Assembly (NCBI GenBank): GCA_934589225.1
Contig: CAKTNS010000021.1
Coordinates: 1 to 44,877, forward strand
Reading direction: 5' to 3'
DNA length: 44,877 nt
Origin: an uncultured Oscillospiraceae bacterium
GTDB taxonomy: Bacteria > Bacillota > Clostridia > Oscillospirales > Oscillospiraceae
Below, piece by piece: positions 22,972 through 30,518 of this stretch (positions are counted from its first letter, which is position 1; each line of letters opens with the position of its first letter). A program made the position numbers and the translations under genes. A model generated the notes under the pieces. That model had not been told where the DNA came from. It ran no database searches and worked only from the letters and a program-made list of their open reading frames with translations.

Positions 22972-22987
22972 TGGAAAAATCTCTTAT

Positions 22988-23024
22988 AAAAACGGCTGTC
23001 TCACCGGGAGGCAGCCGTTTTTTT
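22988..23024 (+). terminator. terminator of the redox operon
   Basis: ACGGCTG with CTC and the matching GAG with CAGCCGT form a hairpin followed by TTTTTTT. Confidence 0.9.
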
Positions 23025-23042
23025 GTCTTATCTGTGTAAAAC

Positions 23043-24335
23043 TTAAAGCAGTTCTTTGGTCTTTCTCGCAAGATACAGGGGAAGATTTGTGATCGCTCCA
23101 TCTTTGCGATACCCTCTGCGAGAGAATCGTAACGCGTATCTTGGTCGATTCTGGGCAATATAGCGCTTAAACGAAGGGGCAGATTTGTCCTCTCCACCCT
23201 TTGCCTCTACGGGAATGATTTCTGTACCGTATTGCAGCACAAAGTCGATCTCGCTGTTCTTGTCGGCGTAATACCGCGGCTCCACTTCAAACTGTCCCCG
23301 GAGCTGCTGCAGAACATAGTTCTCCGTCAGCGGGCCCTTGAACTGGTAATCTGTTTTCAGCAGAATTGCGCTGTTATCAATGCCCGCCATATATTTCAGC
23401 AATCCTGTGTCGAAAAGGAATAGCTTGAATTGGTCCAGCTTGTCAAAAGCGGTCAGCGGATGCTCCATCTTTCCAACATTATAAACCCGGTTCAGCATTC
23501 CGGCGGAAACCAGCCATTCAATGGCCTCCTCAAAATCTCTGGCACGAGCCCCCTGCCGTACAGCGCCATAGATAAACTTTTCATTCGGCTTTGCCAACTG
23601 GGACACAATGCTGCGGAACACCATCAGGATGCGTCCGCTGTTGACTTTCCCGTTGTGCTTTGAGAAGTCGTTTTCATATACCTCTATGAGTTCACGCTGG
23701 ATTTCCCTGATCTTAGCCGGGTCTTTGTATTTGACCCAGGAAGAAACACATTCCGGCATTCCGCCGACTATGAGATAATTATTATAGGCATCCAGCAGCC
23801 GATTGTGGAAGATTTCTTCGATTTGCTGTTCCTTTTGGATGCTTTCATAGTAAGTGTAGAGTACCGGGTCCGTTGCGTCCAGGAACTCATCAAAGGTCAG
23901 CGGGTAAATATCCAGAAGATTGACCATTCCGACAGGATAGGATTTCGGTGTTGCCAGAAGTGTTCCCAGCAAGCTTCCTGCCGCGATCACATGGTAATCG
24001 TTTGCTTTCTCTTTGAAGTATTTTAAGGTATTCAGTGCCGGAGGACATTCCTGAATTTCATCAAAAATGATCAGTGTCTTTCCCGGCAGGATTTTTTCAC
24101 CGGCAATCAAAGACAACAGTTCGACGATTCGATGCGGATTCTTGTTGGCCTCGAAAATGGATTTCAGTTCCTCTTCTTCGTCAAAGTTGAAGTATACAAA
24201 GCTGTCATATGCTACTCTTCCAAACTCCTTCATCAGCCAGGTTTTCCCCACCTGTCTGGCTCCTTTCAGGACCATGGGCTTCCGATCCTCGCCGGATTTC
24301 CAGCGCAGCAAATCTTCCAGTGCGTTTCGTTTCAT
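23043..24335 (-). CDS. AAA-type ATPase with DUF4143 domain
   Basis: 430-residue protein: N-terminal P-loop domain (Walker A GARQVGKT at residues 25-32; Walker B TLIIFDEIQECP near 88; sensor region AAGSLLGTLL near 117) and a C-terminal DUF4143 domain with a restriction-nuclease-like core (EIDFVLQYGTEIIPVEAKGG near 375, with D-x-n-E-x-K pattern). The family is common in bacteria and archaea, is often laterally moved, and its role is unclear. ATG 24335 was chosen; GTG 24344 is an alternative. GC content is lower than in flanking genes. The upstream region has four repeats with exact 33-base spacing. Function not assigned. Confidence 0.87.
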   Translation of the reverse strand: MKRNALEDLLRWKSGEDRKPMVLKGARQVGKTWLMKEFGRVAYDSFVYFNFDEEEELKSIFEANKNPHRIVELLSLIAGEKILPGKTLIIFDEIQECPPALNTLKYFKEKANDYHVIAAGSLLGTLLATPKSYPVGMVNLLDIYPLTFDEFLDATDPVLYTYYESIQKEQQIEEIFHNRLLDAYNNYLIVGGMPECVSSWVKYKDPAKIREIQRELIEVYENDFSKHNGKVNSGRILMVFRSIVSQLAKPNEKFIYGAVRQGARARDFEEAIEWLVSAGMLNRVYNVGKMEHPLTAFDKLDQFKLFLFDTGLLKYMAGIDNSAILLKTDYQFKGPLTENYVLQQLRGQFEVEPRYYADKNSEIDFVLQYGTEIIPVEAKGGEDKSAPSFKRYIAQNRPRYALRFSRRGYRKDGAITNLPLYLARKTKELL

Positions 24336-24341
24336 GTGCTT

Positions 24342-24453
24342 CACCTTTTTCCTGTGTTTTCCACATTAGATTAACACATTTTTCTGAAGATAGCAATATG
24401 ATTTTTGCACATTTTTCTGACTGTTTTCCATGTGATCAAACACATTTTTCTAA
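24342..24453. promoter_or_regulatory. tandem 33-base-period repeats upstream of the ATPase gene
   Basis: CACATTTTTCTGA occurs at 24375-24387 and 24408-24420, CACATTTTTCTAA at 24441-24453, and a weaker CACCTTTTTCCTG at 24342, each starting exactly 33 bases after the last. The array overlaps the ribosome-site and promoter area of the minus-strand ATPase gene. Three-turn spacing on one DNA face suggests cooperative protein binding. Confidence 0.7.
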
Positions 24454-24631
24454 AGCAGCAGGCAATCCTTCGTGTTGAACCTGCGTATTATAGGAATTTC
24501 ACGCCGTTGTAAACGTGCGTATTGTGGAACCCTGTGATCCGCTGTTTATGACCATTTTTCTGCAATTTTCTTTCCGAAGCACACATCCACTTTTTCTGAT
24601 TCTATCCAATTGTAAATTTTTCATTATTGTA

Positions 24632-24660
24632 TTGCAAATCGCCATACATCCGGATATAAT
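24632..24660 (+). promoter_or_regulatory. promoter of the DinJ-like antitoxin gene
   Basis: TTGCAA (24632-24637), 17-base spacer, TATAAT (24655-24660), 24 bases before the ATG at 24685. Confidence 0.8.
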
Positions 24661-24684
24661 AAAACACGAAAGGTGGTATGAACG

Positions 24685-24987
24685 ATGGCAGCAAAAACCG
24701 CAAATGTAGTGGCTCGTGTGGAGCCCAATGTAAAGGAGCAAGCAGAGGAAATCATGGATATGCTCGGCATTCCCGTTTCTGTTGTAATCAACACGCTTTA
24801 TAAACAAATCATCATGACCCGCAGCATTCCCTTTTCTCTGTGTGTCCCCAAAGCGCCCGCCGCTCGGGACGAATTGGACGATGCCGCTTTTCATGCCATG
24901 ATGGAGCAGGGCATGAACGAGGCAAAAGCCGGTAATTCCCGTCCGGCTTCAGACGTATTTGCAGACCTGAAACGGGAGATGCTGTAA
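24685..24987 (+). CDS. RelB/DinJ-family antitoxin without adjacent toxin
   Basis: 100-residue protein with the ribbon-helix-helix start of DinJ/RelB antitoxins (NVVARVEPNVKEQAEEIMDMLGIPVSVVIN, cited in part: RVEPNVKEQAEEIM) and the typical QIIMTRSIPF segment near residue 40. The C-terminal tail ends DVFADLKREML. DinJ proteins bind and neutralise a RelE/YafQ-type endoribonuclease and repress their own promoter. No toxin follows: a hairpin (25019-25037) and an unrelated Phd-type gene come next. It may be an orphan, a remnant, or act on a distant toxin. AAAGGTGG upstream supports the ATG. Confidence 0.87.
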   Translation: MAAKTANVVARVEPNVKEQAEEIMDMLGIPVSVVINTLYKQIIMTRSIPFSLCVPKAPAARDELDDAAFHAMMEQGMNEAKAGNSRPASDVFADLKREML

Positions 24988-24995
24988 ATACACAG

Positions 24996-25015
24996 TGCCG
25001 ATGGCGGGACTCGAT
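24996..25015. repeat. tRNA-end-like direct repeat, left of the Phd/RelE pair
   Basis: CCGATGGCGGGACTCGATGG matches TCGATGGTGGGACTCGATGG at 25725-25744 at 18 of 20 positions, and the T-arm/acceptor part of tRNA-Leu at 25790 (CCGGTGGTGGGACTCGA). It could be an attachment-site-like remnant. Confidence 0.6.
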
Positions 25016-25018
25016 GGT

Positions 25019-25037
25019 CTTTTTGCGCTGCAAAAAG
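25019..25037 (+). terminator. weak hairpin after the DinJ-like gene
   Basis: CTTTTTGC (25019-25026) pairs with GCAAAAAG (25030-25037) around a 3-base loop; a short CTTTG follows, so termination would be weak. Confidence 0.4.
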
Positions 25038-25051
25038 CTTTGTTGCGGCTC

Positions 25052-25080
25052 TTGCATCGCGGCTTTATTTGGAGTATAAT
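25052..25080 (+). promoter_or_regulatory. promoter of the Phd/RelE toxin-antitoxin pair
   Basis: TTGCAT (25052-25057), 17-base spacer, TATAAT (25075-25080), 26 bases before the antitoxin ATG. Confidence 0.8.
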
Positions 25081-25106
25081 ATAGCCACAAGAAAGGAGCG
25101 GATACT

Positions 25107-25364
25107 ATGCAGATCATTCCAATGCGTGATTTGAAAAACACCGTTGAGGTGGAACGCCGCTGCGCCGAAGAAAACGGTCCGGTATATGTGACGAAAAACG
25201 GATACGGGCGGCTGGTCGTCATGGACATTGAGTATTATGAAAAAACCATGCGGAAATTGTACGAAGCCCAGGCCCTCATCGCTGGGATGGAAGATGTGAA
25301 GAACGGTCGAGTGAAGGACGGTGCGGCAGTCATTGACGGGTTGAGGGACAAATATGGCATCTAG
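25107..25364 (+). CDS. type II antitoxin, Phd/YefM family
   Basis: 85-residue antitoxin. The N-terminal Phd fold reads IIPMRDLKNTVEVERRCAEENGPVYVTKNGYGRLVVMDIEYYE (cited in part: PMRDLKNTVEV and VTKNGYGRLVVMD), the DNA-binding and autorepression part; the C-terminal tail wraps the toxin. GAAAGGAGC precedes the ATG. Its 3' end overlaps the toxin gene by 11 bases, which is typical of a type II module and ensures coupled translation. Confidence 0.9.
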   Translation: MQIIPMRDLKNTVEVERRCAEENGPVYVTKNGYGRLVVMDIEYYEKTMRKLYEAQALIAGMEDVKNGRVKDGAAVIDGLRDKYGI

Positions 25365-25698
25365 ATTTGCCTATCAATTAACCGAAAAAGCCGAAGGGGA
25401 CTTGGATGAAATTGTATCCTATATCGCCATTCAGCTTGAAAACAAACAGGCCGCCACAGAAATTATAAGCAAACTCCAAGACGTCATCCTGGAGGCCTGT
25501 TCCTTTCCCGAAAGCGGCAGCCCCATAAACAACGAGCTCATTTCCAACAAAAGCATCCGCAAAAAGGTTGTCGGCAACTACATCATGTACTATTTCCTAG
25601 ATAAGAGTTCGGAAACGATTTATGTTTTACGAATCCTATACGGGCGCAGAAATCTGGACGAGATTATCCGAGAGATTGGTTCCGGCCAACCGCAATAA
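25354..25698 (+). CDS. RelE/ParE-superfamily toxin
   Basis: 114-residue toxin of the RelE/ParE fold: FAYQLTEKAEGDLDEIVSYIA at the N-terminus, the RKKVVGNYIMYYFLDKSSETIYVLRILYGRRNLDEI region (cited in part: VVGNYIMYYF and VLRILYGRRN) carrying the basic residues of the active face. RelE members cut mRNA on the ribosome, ParE members poison gyrase; the LYGRRN ending is seen in both, so the target is undecided. It overlaps its antitoxin by 11 bases. The pair lies between two tRNA-end-like direct repeats. Confidence 0.9.
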   Translation: MASRFAYQLTEKAEGDLDEIVSYIAIQLENKQAATEIISKLQDVILEACSFPESGSPINNELISNKSIRKKVVGNYIMYYFLDKSSETIYVLRILYGRRNLDEIIREIGSGQPQ

Positions 25699-25724
25699 CC
25701 AGAGGGTACAAAACAGTGTCCTAT

Positions 25725-25744
25725 GTCGATGGTGGGACTCGATG
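25725..25744. repeat. tRNA-end-like direct repeat, right of the Phd/RelE pair
   Basis: TCGATGGTGGGACTCGATGG, 18 of 20 identical to 24996-25015, lies 41 bases from the tRNA-Leu 3' end and directly before its terminator. It cannot fold as a tRNA by itself. Confidence 0.6.
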
Positions 25745-25748
25745 GCAC

Positions 25749-25780
25749 CAAAAAAGAGGGATGCAACAACGCATCCCTCT
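25749..25780 (-). terminator. terminator of tRNA-Leu
   Basis: AGAGGGATGC (25755-25764) and GCATCCCTCT (25771-25780) pair; on the minus strand TTTTTT follows. Confidence 0.88.
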
Positions 25781-25785
25781 CTTTT

Positions 25786-25871
25786 TGGTGCCGGTGGTGG
25801 GACTCGAACCCACACGGTATCGCTACCAAAGGATTTTGAGTCCTCCTCGTCTACCATTCCAACACACCGGC
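25786..25871 (-). tRNA. tRNA-Leu (anticodon CAA)
   Basis: 86-base class II tRNA. The acceptor arm GCCGGTG (25871-25865) pairs with CACCGGC, followed by discriminator A and an encoded CCA (25788-25786). The D-loop TTGGAATGGTAGACG, the anticodon loop CTCAAAA within GAGGA/TCCTT stems (anticodon CAA), the long variable arm and the T-arm GTGGGTTCGAGTCCCAC are all recognisable. It decodes UUG. A terminator follows. Confidence 0.95.
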
Positions 25872-26101
25872 GTATGAACATCCGAAAGGATGTTATCTGG
25901 GTCTCGGAGGCCGCCCAAACCGGGGCGCTCCATTGACTTGTATAGGATAGCACACTTGGGACAAAAATGCAAGAAAAAAGTTTTGCGCAAAGATTTATTG
26001 GTTCTCTTCCGGAAATGCCTTGACTTCTTGGGGGCCAGCCTTCATAATAGGTATTGGTTACATAATACTTTTCGTCATCAGGGAGAATGGGGGAAGGACG
26101 C

Positions 26102-27727
26102 ATGAAGACCAGAAAACGGATGGGGGCCGTGCTTGCCATGGCGGCGGCGGTCCTGGGAGTTCTTGGGGCCTTGGGCGGGTATCTTTTTTGCAGGAATTAC
26201 CGGGTTCTCGCCGGGAAGCCCTATTTAAAGGCCTCGGAGGTGCTGGACCTTTCCGGGGTGCAGGGTGTGGAATTTGACCGGCTGGGGGACTTTCCCCAGC
26301 TGAAAGCACTGGATGCCCGGGGCACGGGGCTGGATGTGGCTTCCTATGAGATGCTGCGGGCGGCAAATCCCGCATGCGAAATTACCTGGGATATTCCCTT
26401 TCAGGGGCGGTTTCTTCCCCAGGACACCCAAGAGGTGACGGTCACGACCCTCACGGCAGAGGAGGCCCGGGCGCTGGCCCTGGTTCCGGGGCTTTTACAG
26501 GTTGACGGCCTGGAGTGCCGGGATTACGATGCCCTGGAGCTGCTGTCAGAGCTGCGGCCGGAGTGCAAGGTCAACTACCGGGTGGACCTGGGAGGGCTTC
26601 GCTGGGGGCCGGGGGTCCGGTCTTTGGAGCTTCACGAAGCAGACCCGGAGGAACTGGCACGAAACCTTCCTCACCTTCCCCAGGTCGAGACGATTCTCTT
26701 TAAAACAGAACTGCCGGACCCGGCGCTGATTTCCCGGCTCCACCGGGAGTTCCCCCAAATCGGGCTCTTTTACGCCCTGGCTGACCGGGACGTGCCTTTG
26801 GATGCAGGGACGACCGTACTGTCGCTGAACCAATGCCCCCTGACCCTGGAGCTGGCGCAAAGGCTGCTAGAGTGTTACCCGAATCTGCAGGAAGTAAATC
26901 TCTTGGAGTGCGGCCTGGAGGAAGAGGAGCTGCGGCAGCTCTGCGATGACAACCCCCAGGTGTTTTTCCTGTGGGAAGGGACCTTTGGGCCCATCCGGCT
27001 GCGGACCGATGCCGTGGAAGCGGACCTGTCCGGTATGCCCATCACCGATCTGGAGGCCCTGGAAGGAGCGCTCCCCTATTATCCGAAGCTTGAAAAAGTG
27101 GACCTTTCCGACTGCGGCCTGGAAAACGAGGAGCTGGACGCGCTGAATCAGCGCCACGAGAACGTGCGCATTGTGTGGACCGTCTATGCGGGCAAGGTCC
27201 GGGTGCGGACGGACAGTCTGTTCTTTGCCCCGGTGAAAACCGGCCAGGAGGTCTATGAGGGCCAGCTGGACGACCTGCGCTACTGCCCGGATGTGATTGC
27301 CGTGGACGTGGGGCACATGCCCCTGAAGACCTGCGACTGGGTGCGCTACTTCCCCAAGCTTCAATACCTGATCATTGCGGACACGGGGATTTCGGACATT
27401 ACCCCTTTGGCGGACTGCCAGAATCTCATCTTCCTGGAAATGTTCCTGACCCTCTGCCGGGACTACAGCCCCTTGCAGCAGTGCAAAAAACTGGAGGACC
27501 TGAACCTGTGCTACACCTACGGCCCGGCGGACCCGGTGCGGGAAATGACCTGGCTGAAGCGGCTTTGGTGGGACGGCATCCGGTATAATGACAAGGACAT
27601 TGCGGACAGCCTGCCCAATACGGAAGTCAACCTGGACTCCGGCTCCTCCACCGGCGCCGGATGGCGGGAAGGCGACCACTACCGGGAGCAGCGGGACATT
27701 CTGGGCATGGGCTACCTCCATGGGTAA
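26102..27727 (+). CDS. leucine-rich-repeat-like membrane-anchored protein
   Basis: 541-residue protein with a short basic N-terminus, one membrane helix (about 6-28) and a large extracytoplasmic part. Repeated modules of the form P-x-L-x-x-(V)-x-L-x-x-C-G-L-x-x-E-E-L are seen (for instance LQEVNLLECGLEEEEL and LEKVDLSDCGLENEEL, followed by PQVFFLW and VRIVWTVY), together with plain LRR turns near the C-terminus (LQYLIIADTGISDITPLADC; LEDLNLCYTYG). ATG 26102 follows GGGAAGGA. LRR proteins mediate binding to proteins or glycans; no enzyme motif was found. Its neighbour is a sortase, but the C-terminus shows no sorting signal. Confidence 0.75.
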   Translation: MKTRKRMGAVLAMAAAVLGVLGALGGYLFCRNYRVLAGKPYLKASEVLDLSGVQGVEFDRLGDFPQLKALDARGTGLDVASYEMLRAANPACEITWDIPFQGRFLPQDTQEVTVTTLTAEEARALALVPGLLQVDGLECRDYDALELLSELRPECKVNYRVDLGGLRWGPGVRSLELHEADPEELARNLPHLPQVETILFKTELPDPALISRLHREFPQIGLFYALADRDVPLDAGTTVLSLNQCPLTLELAQRLLECYPNLQEVNLLECGLEEEELRQLCDDNPQVFFLWEGTFGPIRLRTDAVEADLSGMPITDLEALEGALPYYPKLEKVDLSDCGLENEELDALNQRHENVRIVWTVYAGKVRVRTDSLFFAPVKTGQEVYEGQLDDLRYCPDVIAVDVGHMPLKTCDWVRYFPKLQYLIIADTGISDITPLADCQNLIFLEMFLTLCRDYSPLQQCKKLEDLNLCYTYGPADPVREMTWLKRLWWDGIRYNDKDIADSLPNTEVNLDSGSSTGAGWREGDHYREQRDILGMGYLHG

Positions 27728-27775
27728 GTTTTCCAATAATTAAGGAAAGGTTAATACAATACCCATGCTCTGTGC

Positions 27776-27804
27776 TTGACAGAAGCCCGGCTGTGGATTA
27801 TAAT
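27776..27804 (+). promoter_or_regulatory. consensus sigma-A promoter of the sortase gene
   Basis: TTGACA (27776-27781), 17-base spacer, TATAAT (27799-27804): perfect consensus, 68 bases before the ATG. Confidence 0.88.
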
Positions 27805-27871
27805 AAGTTACAGATAGTTACATTTTGGCAAAGGAATTAAATCCCATTCCTTGCCGTGAGGAGGATACAAT

Positions 27872-28702
27872 ATGAAAAAAGGTCTTTACATCGCTATTAT
27901 CGTGGTGCTGGCCGTGGCTTTGGTGGGCAGCGCCGTGTACTTAGGCTCCTATTTCTGGGAGGGCAAAAAGTCTGAAGACGAATACGACAAGCTCCGGCAG
28001 GATACCATGGCTTCCACCACCGCCACCACGGAAGCTTCCAACGCCACCACCGAGGAATTTATCCCGGACCCCAACGATTTGGTGCCGGAGGAGACCTTCC
28101 CCCTGAACCGGGACTACAAGGGGTTCTATGAGAAGAACAACAACAAGGATTTTGTGGGCTGGCTGCGCATCGACGGCACCAAGCTGGACTACCCCGTCAT
28201 GCAGAGCCCGGTCAGCGAGGCCAACTACTACCTCTACCGGGATTATAACGGCGACAACAGCACCCGGGGCAGCATCTACGCCCGGGAGGAATGCGATGTC
28301 TTCACCCCCGGCGACAATGTGACCATGTACGGCCACAACATGAAGGACGGCTCCATGTTTGCAGCCCTCAACGCCTATGTGGACAAGTCCGCCTGGGACA
28401 ACAACAGCCTGGTCTTCTTTGACACCTTCAACCACGAGACCGGCGAGGTGCAGTACCACGTGTACAAGATTTTCGCCGTCTTCAAGACCACTGCCAACCT
28501 GGGGGAAGGCTTTACTTACCAGCGCTTTGAAAACGCCGCCAACAAGCAGGAGTTTGACGAGTTCGTTTCCAACTGCAAGAAGCTGAGCTTCTACGACACC
28601 GGCATTACCCCCCAGTACGGCGACAAGATGATCTGCCTGTCTACCTGTGAATACACCCTGGACAACGGCCGCCTGGTGGTCGCCGCCGTCCGCATCAGCT
28701 GA
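27872..28702 (+). CDS. class B sortase
   Basis: 276-residue membrane-bound transpeptidase. An N-terminal membrane helix (about 4-28) is followed by a Thr/Glu-rich linker (45-65) and the sortase domain. Catalytic residues are His155 in MYGHNMKDGSMF, Cys259 in CLSTCEYT and Arg267 in DNGRLVVA. The N-terminal RDYKGFYEKNNNKDFVGWLRIDGT pattern (cited in part: NKDFVGWLRIDGT) and the extra helix place it in class B, whose members attach haem-uptake proteins or pilus subunits to the wall. GAGGAGG precedes the ATG at 27872. No NPxTN-type substrate was found in the window. Confidence 0.93.
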   Translation: MKKGLYIAIIVVLAVALVGSAVYLGSYFWEGKKSEDEYDKLRQDTMASTTATTEASNATTEEFIPDPNDLVPEETFPLNRDYKGFYEKNNNKDFVGWLRIDGTKLDYPVMQSPVSEANYYLYRDYNGDNSTRGSIYAREECDVFTPGDNVTMYGHNMKDGSMFAALNAYVDKSAWDNNSLVFFDTFNHETGEVQYHVYKIFAVFKTTANLGEGFTYQRFENAANKQEFDEFVSNCKKLSFYDTGITPQYGDKMICLSTCEYTLDNGRLVVAAVRIS

Positions 28703-28728
28703 TTTTTGCCCCAACCCCCTGAAAGCCT

Positions 28729-28768
28729 TGTCATTCCGACCGAGCGAAGCGGAGTGGAGGAATCCACC
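28729..28768 (+). repeat. TGTCATTCCGACCG-type repeat
   Basis: TGTCATTCCGACCGAGCGAA followed by GCGGAGTGGAGGAATCCACC. Its reverse complement matches 11827-11869. It lies in the untranslated gap after the sortase gene. Related sequences are common dispersed repeats in Clostridia. Confidence 0.7.
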
Positions 28769-28846
28769 CGGCAGGTTTGAGAAACCGGCCTGTTTCAATT
28801 GCTTTCCTTTGGAAACAGGCAAAACAGCAGAAAAACAGACCCGAAC

Positions 28847-28881
28847 CCCCGGAGCGGCGGCGGCCGTTCCGGGGCTTTTTT
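28847..28881 (+). terminator. terminator between sortase and SEDS genes
   Basis: CCCCGG (28847-28852) with flanking AGCGG pairs with CCGTT and CCGGGG (28869-28874), then CTTTTTT. Confidence 0.8.
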
Positions 28882-28913
28882 CCGGCCGTCAAAAATTATT
28901 CACCGTTTATCTC

Positions 28914-28942
28914 TTTACTTTATGGCGGAAAAACGCTATAAT
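28914..28942 (+). promoter_or_regulatory. promoter of the FtsW/RodA-type gene
   Basis: TTTACT (28914-28919), 17-base spacer, TATAAT (28937-28942), 21 bases before the GTG start. Confidence 0.75.
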
Positions 28943-28963
28943 GCCCCCAAAGGAGTTGATTCC

Positions 28964-30148
28964 GTGCACCGTTTTTTTGAAGAATTAAAGGATTTTAAAA
29001 TAAAAGGCGACTGGGTATTGCTGACCCTGGCCTTGGTCACCTCGGGCTTTGGCGTGATCGTCATGGCCAGTGCCACCAATGCCTCCAAATTCGGCACCAG
29101 CAACGTCAAATACATCATCATCCAGCTGGCCGCCGTGGCCATCGGCGTCATGATGTATGCCATTGTTTCCTCCATTGATGCCGATACCATGTCCGAAAAC
29201 CGGCTGCTGCTGACGGCATTCAACCTGTTTTTGCTGCTGTTGCTGATTCCCTTCGGAACGGACAACAATACCGGTAACAGAAGCTGGCTGAATATCCCCT
29301 TGCTGCCCTTTATGATCCAGCCTGCCGAAATTTGTAAAATCGGCTATATTCTGGTCATGGCCTCGGTGATGTCGTCACACCAAAACGACATTTCCTCCAT
29401 TCCGGCGGTCATGCAGATGGTGTTCCACCTGGGGCTTATCGTGGGCCTGAACATGGTGCTGTCAGGAGACGCCGGTGTTTCCCTGATTTTCGTATTCATC
29501 TTTATCGGCATGGCCTTTGCCGGTGGCGTCGGCATGATTTGGTTCATCATTGCCATGGTGGCCATGGTGCCTTTGGGCTTTCTCGCCTGGCCATTGCTTG
29601 GTACTTACCAGCAGGAGCGCATCCGGGTGCTGTTTGACCCCACCTTTGATGCCCAGGGCTTGGGCGCCCGGTACCACAGTAAGATCAACCTCATGTCCCT
29701 GACCGGCGGCGGCCTGACGGGCCAGGGCCTGTTCAACGGCAACCGTACCCAGGCGGGCATGCTCTTCGCCCAGCATACGGACTATATCTTCTCCTCCGTG
29801 GGCGAGGAGCTGGGTTTCTTCGGCTGCTGCGGCATCCTGATTCTGGAGCTGCTGATCATCGCCCGGTGCATCCAGGTGGGCATTCGCTCCCAGGAGTATA
29901 TGCGGCGGCTGATCTGCTTCGGCGCTGCCTCCGCTCTGATGTTCCAGCTGATCATCAATGTGGGCATGTGCATCGGTGTCATGCCCGTTATCGGCCTGAC
30001 TCTGCCCCTTATCAGCTACGGCGGCTCCTCCACCGTTACCATTTACGCCATGCTGGGCCTGGTCTCCGGCGTGCATGCCAGGCCTCAGCCACTCAGCCAC
30101 GAACGCTATATCCAGCCCTTCCGCTCCTACGGACTGGCCAAGCACTAA
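28964..30148 (+). CDS. FtsW/RodA/SpoVE-family peptidoglycan glycosyltransferase (SEDS)
   Basis: 394-residue polytopic protein (about ten membrane spans) of the SEDS family, which polymerises lipid II into glycan strands with a partner penicillin-binding protein. Signature segments: GNRSWLNIPLLPFMIQPAEI near residue 105, the AQHTDYIFSSVGEELGFFG loop near 270 and the PVIGLTLPLISYGGSS motif near 345. The start is GTG 28964 with AAAGGAG eight bases upstream; the longer frame begins before the promoter. Without a partner PBP or mre genes nearby, elongation (RodA), division (FtsW) or sporulation (SpoVE) cannot be told apart; the PLISYGGSS ending is shared by all. Confidence 0.9.
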   Translation: MHRFFEELKDFKIKGDWVLLTLALVTSGFGVIVMASATNASKFGTSNVKYIIIQLAAVAIGVMMYAIVSSIDADTMSENRLLLTAFNLFLLLLLIPFGTDNNTGNRSWLNIPLLPFMIQPAEICKIGYILVMASVMSSHQNDISSIPAVMQMVFHLGLIVGLNMVLSGDAGVSLIFVFIFIGMAFAGGVGMIWFIIAMVAMVPLGFLAWPLLGTYQQERIRVLFDPTFDAQGLGARYHSKINLMSLTGGGLTGQGLFNGNRTQAGMLFAQHTDYIFSSVGEELGFFGCCGILILELLIIARCIQVGIRSQEYMRRLICFGAASALMFQLIINVGMCIGVMPVIGLTLPLISYGGSSTVTIYAMLGLVSGVHARPQPLSHERYIQPFRSYGLAKH

Positions 30149-30156
30149 ATGTTTTT

Positions 30157-30192
30157 CCCGCTGCCGACATTTCTGTTGGCAGCGGGTTTTTC
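30157..30192 (+). terminator. terminator of the SEDS gene
   Basis: CCCGCTGCCGACA (30157-30169) pairs with TGTTGGCAGCGGG (30174-30186, one G-T), then TTTTTCC. Confidence 0.9.
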
Positions 30193-30453
30193 CATGGCCC
30201 CCAGGGGGTTCCCGGAGGGATTTTGTAGGGTCTCACAAAACCAGAGCCCTTTAAGGGGCTTCCCGAGCCCTCAAACAGGGGCCCGGGCGGTGATTTCTTG
30301 TGTATCTTCCACAAAAACATCCCCCCAGGGGGTTGGGATGCCCGGGAAAAGCCCATCCCCCCGGGGGGCTTCCGCCGGGTAAAAAGCCATGCTAGAATAT
30401 AGCCACGGTTGATCCTTAAAAGATTTCTTTCCTATCCAACTATTCTAAGAAAA
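30193..30453. repeat. GC-rich palindrome-rich gap (CCCCCAGGGGG elements)
   Basis: Gene-free stretch before the CsoR-like gene with several G/C-tract palindromes: CCCAGGGGGTTCC near 30199, CCTTTAAGGGGCTTCCCG near 30249, CCCCCCAGGGGGTTGGG near 30324 and CCCCCCGGGGGGCTTCCG near 30357. A related copy CCCCCCAGGGGGCTTCCG is at 31326. No ORF is supported. A TAGAAT lies at about 30393, possibly a -10. Confidence 0.6.
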
Positions 30454-30489
30454 CACCACACTATTTGGGGAAGTAGTGTGGTGCTTTTC
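30454..30489 (+). terminator. terminator-like hairpin in the leader of the CsoR-like gene
   Basis: CACCACACTA (30454-30463) and TAGTGTGGTG (30474-30483) pair perfectly around ten bases and are followed by CTTTTCTTC. Lying just 30 bases before the ATG at 30519, it may be an attenuator or the terminator of a short leader transcript. Confidence 0.55.
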
Positions 30490-30518
30490 TTCATGAACAG
30501 CAGAAAGGGGCGTTTCGA

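Noticed and set aside
24342..24453. 33-base periodic repeats as a CRISPR array
   Set aside because: Only about 13 of 33 bases are conserved, just four units exist and no cas gene is near; an operator array fits better.
25711..25746. A second tRNA gene at the tRNA-like fragment
   Set aside because: Only the T-arm-like part is present; no acceptor, D or anticodon arm can be formed.
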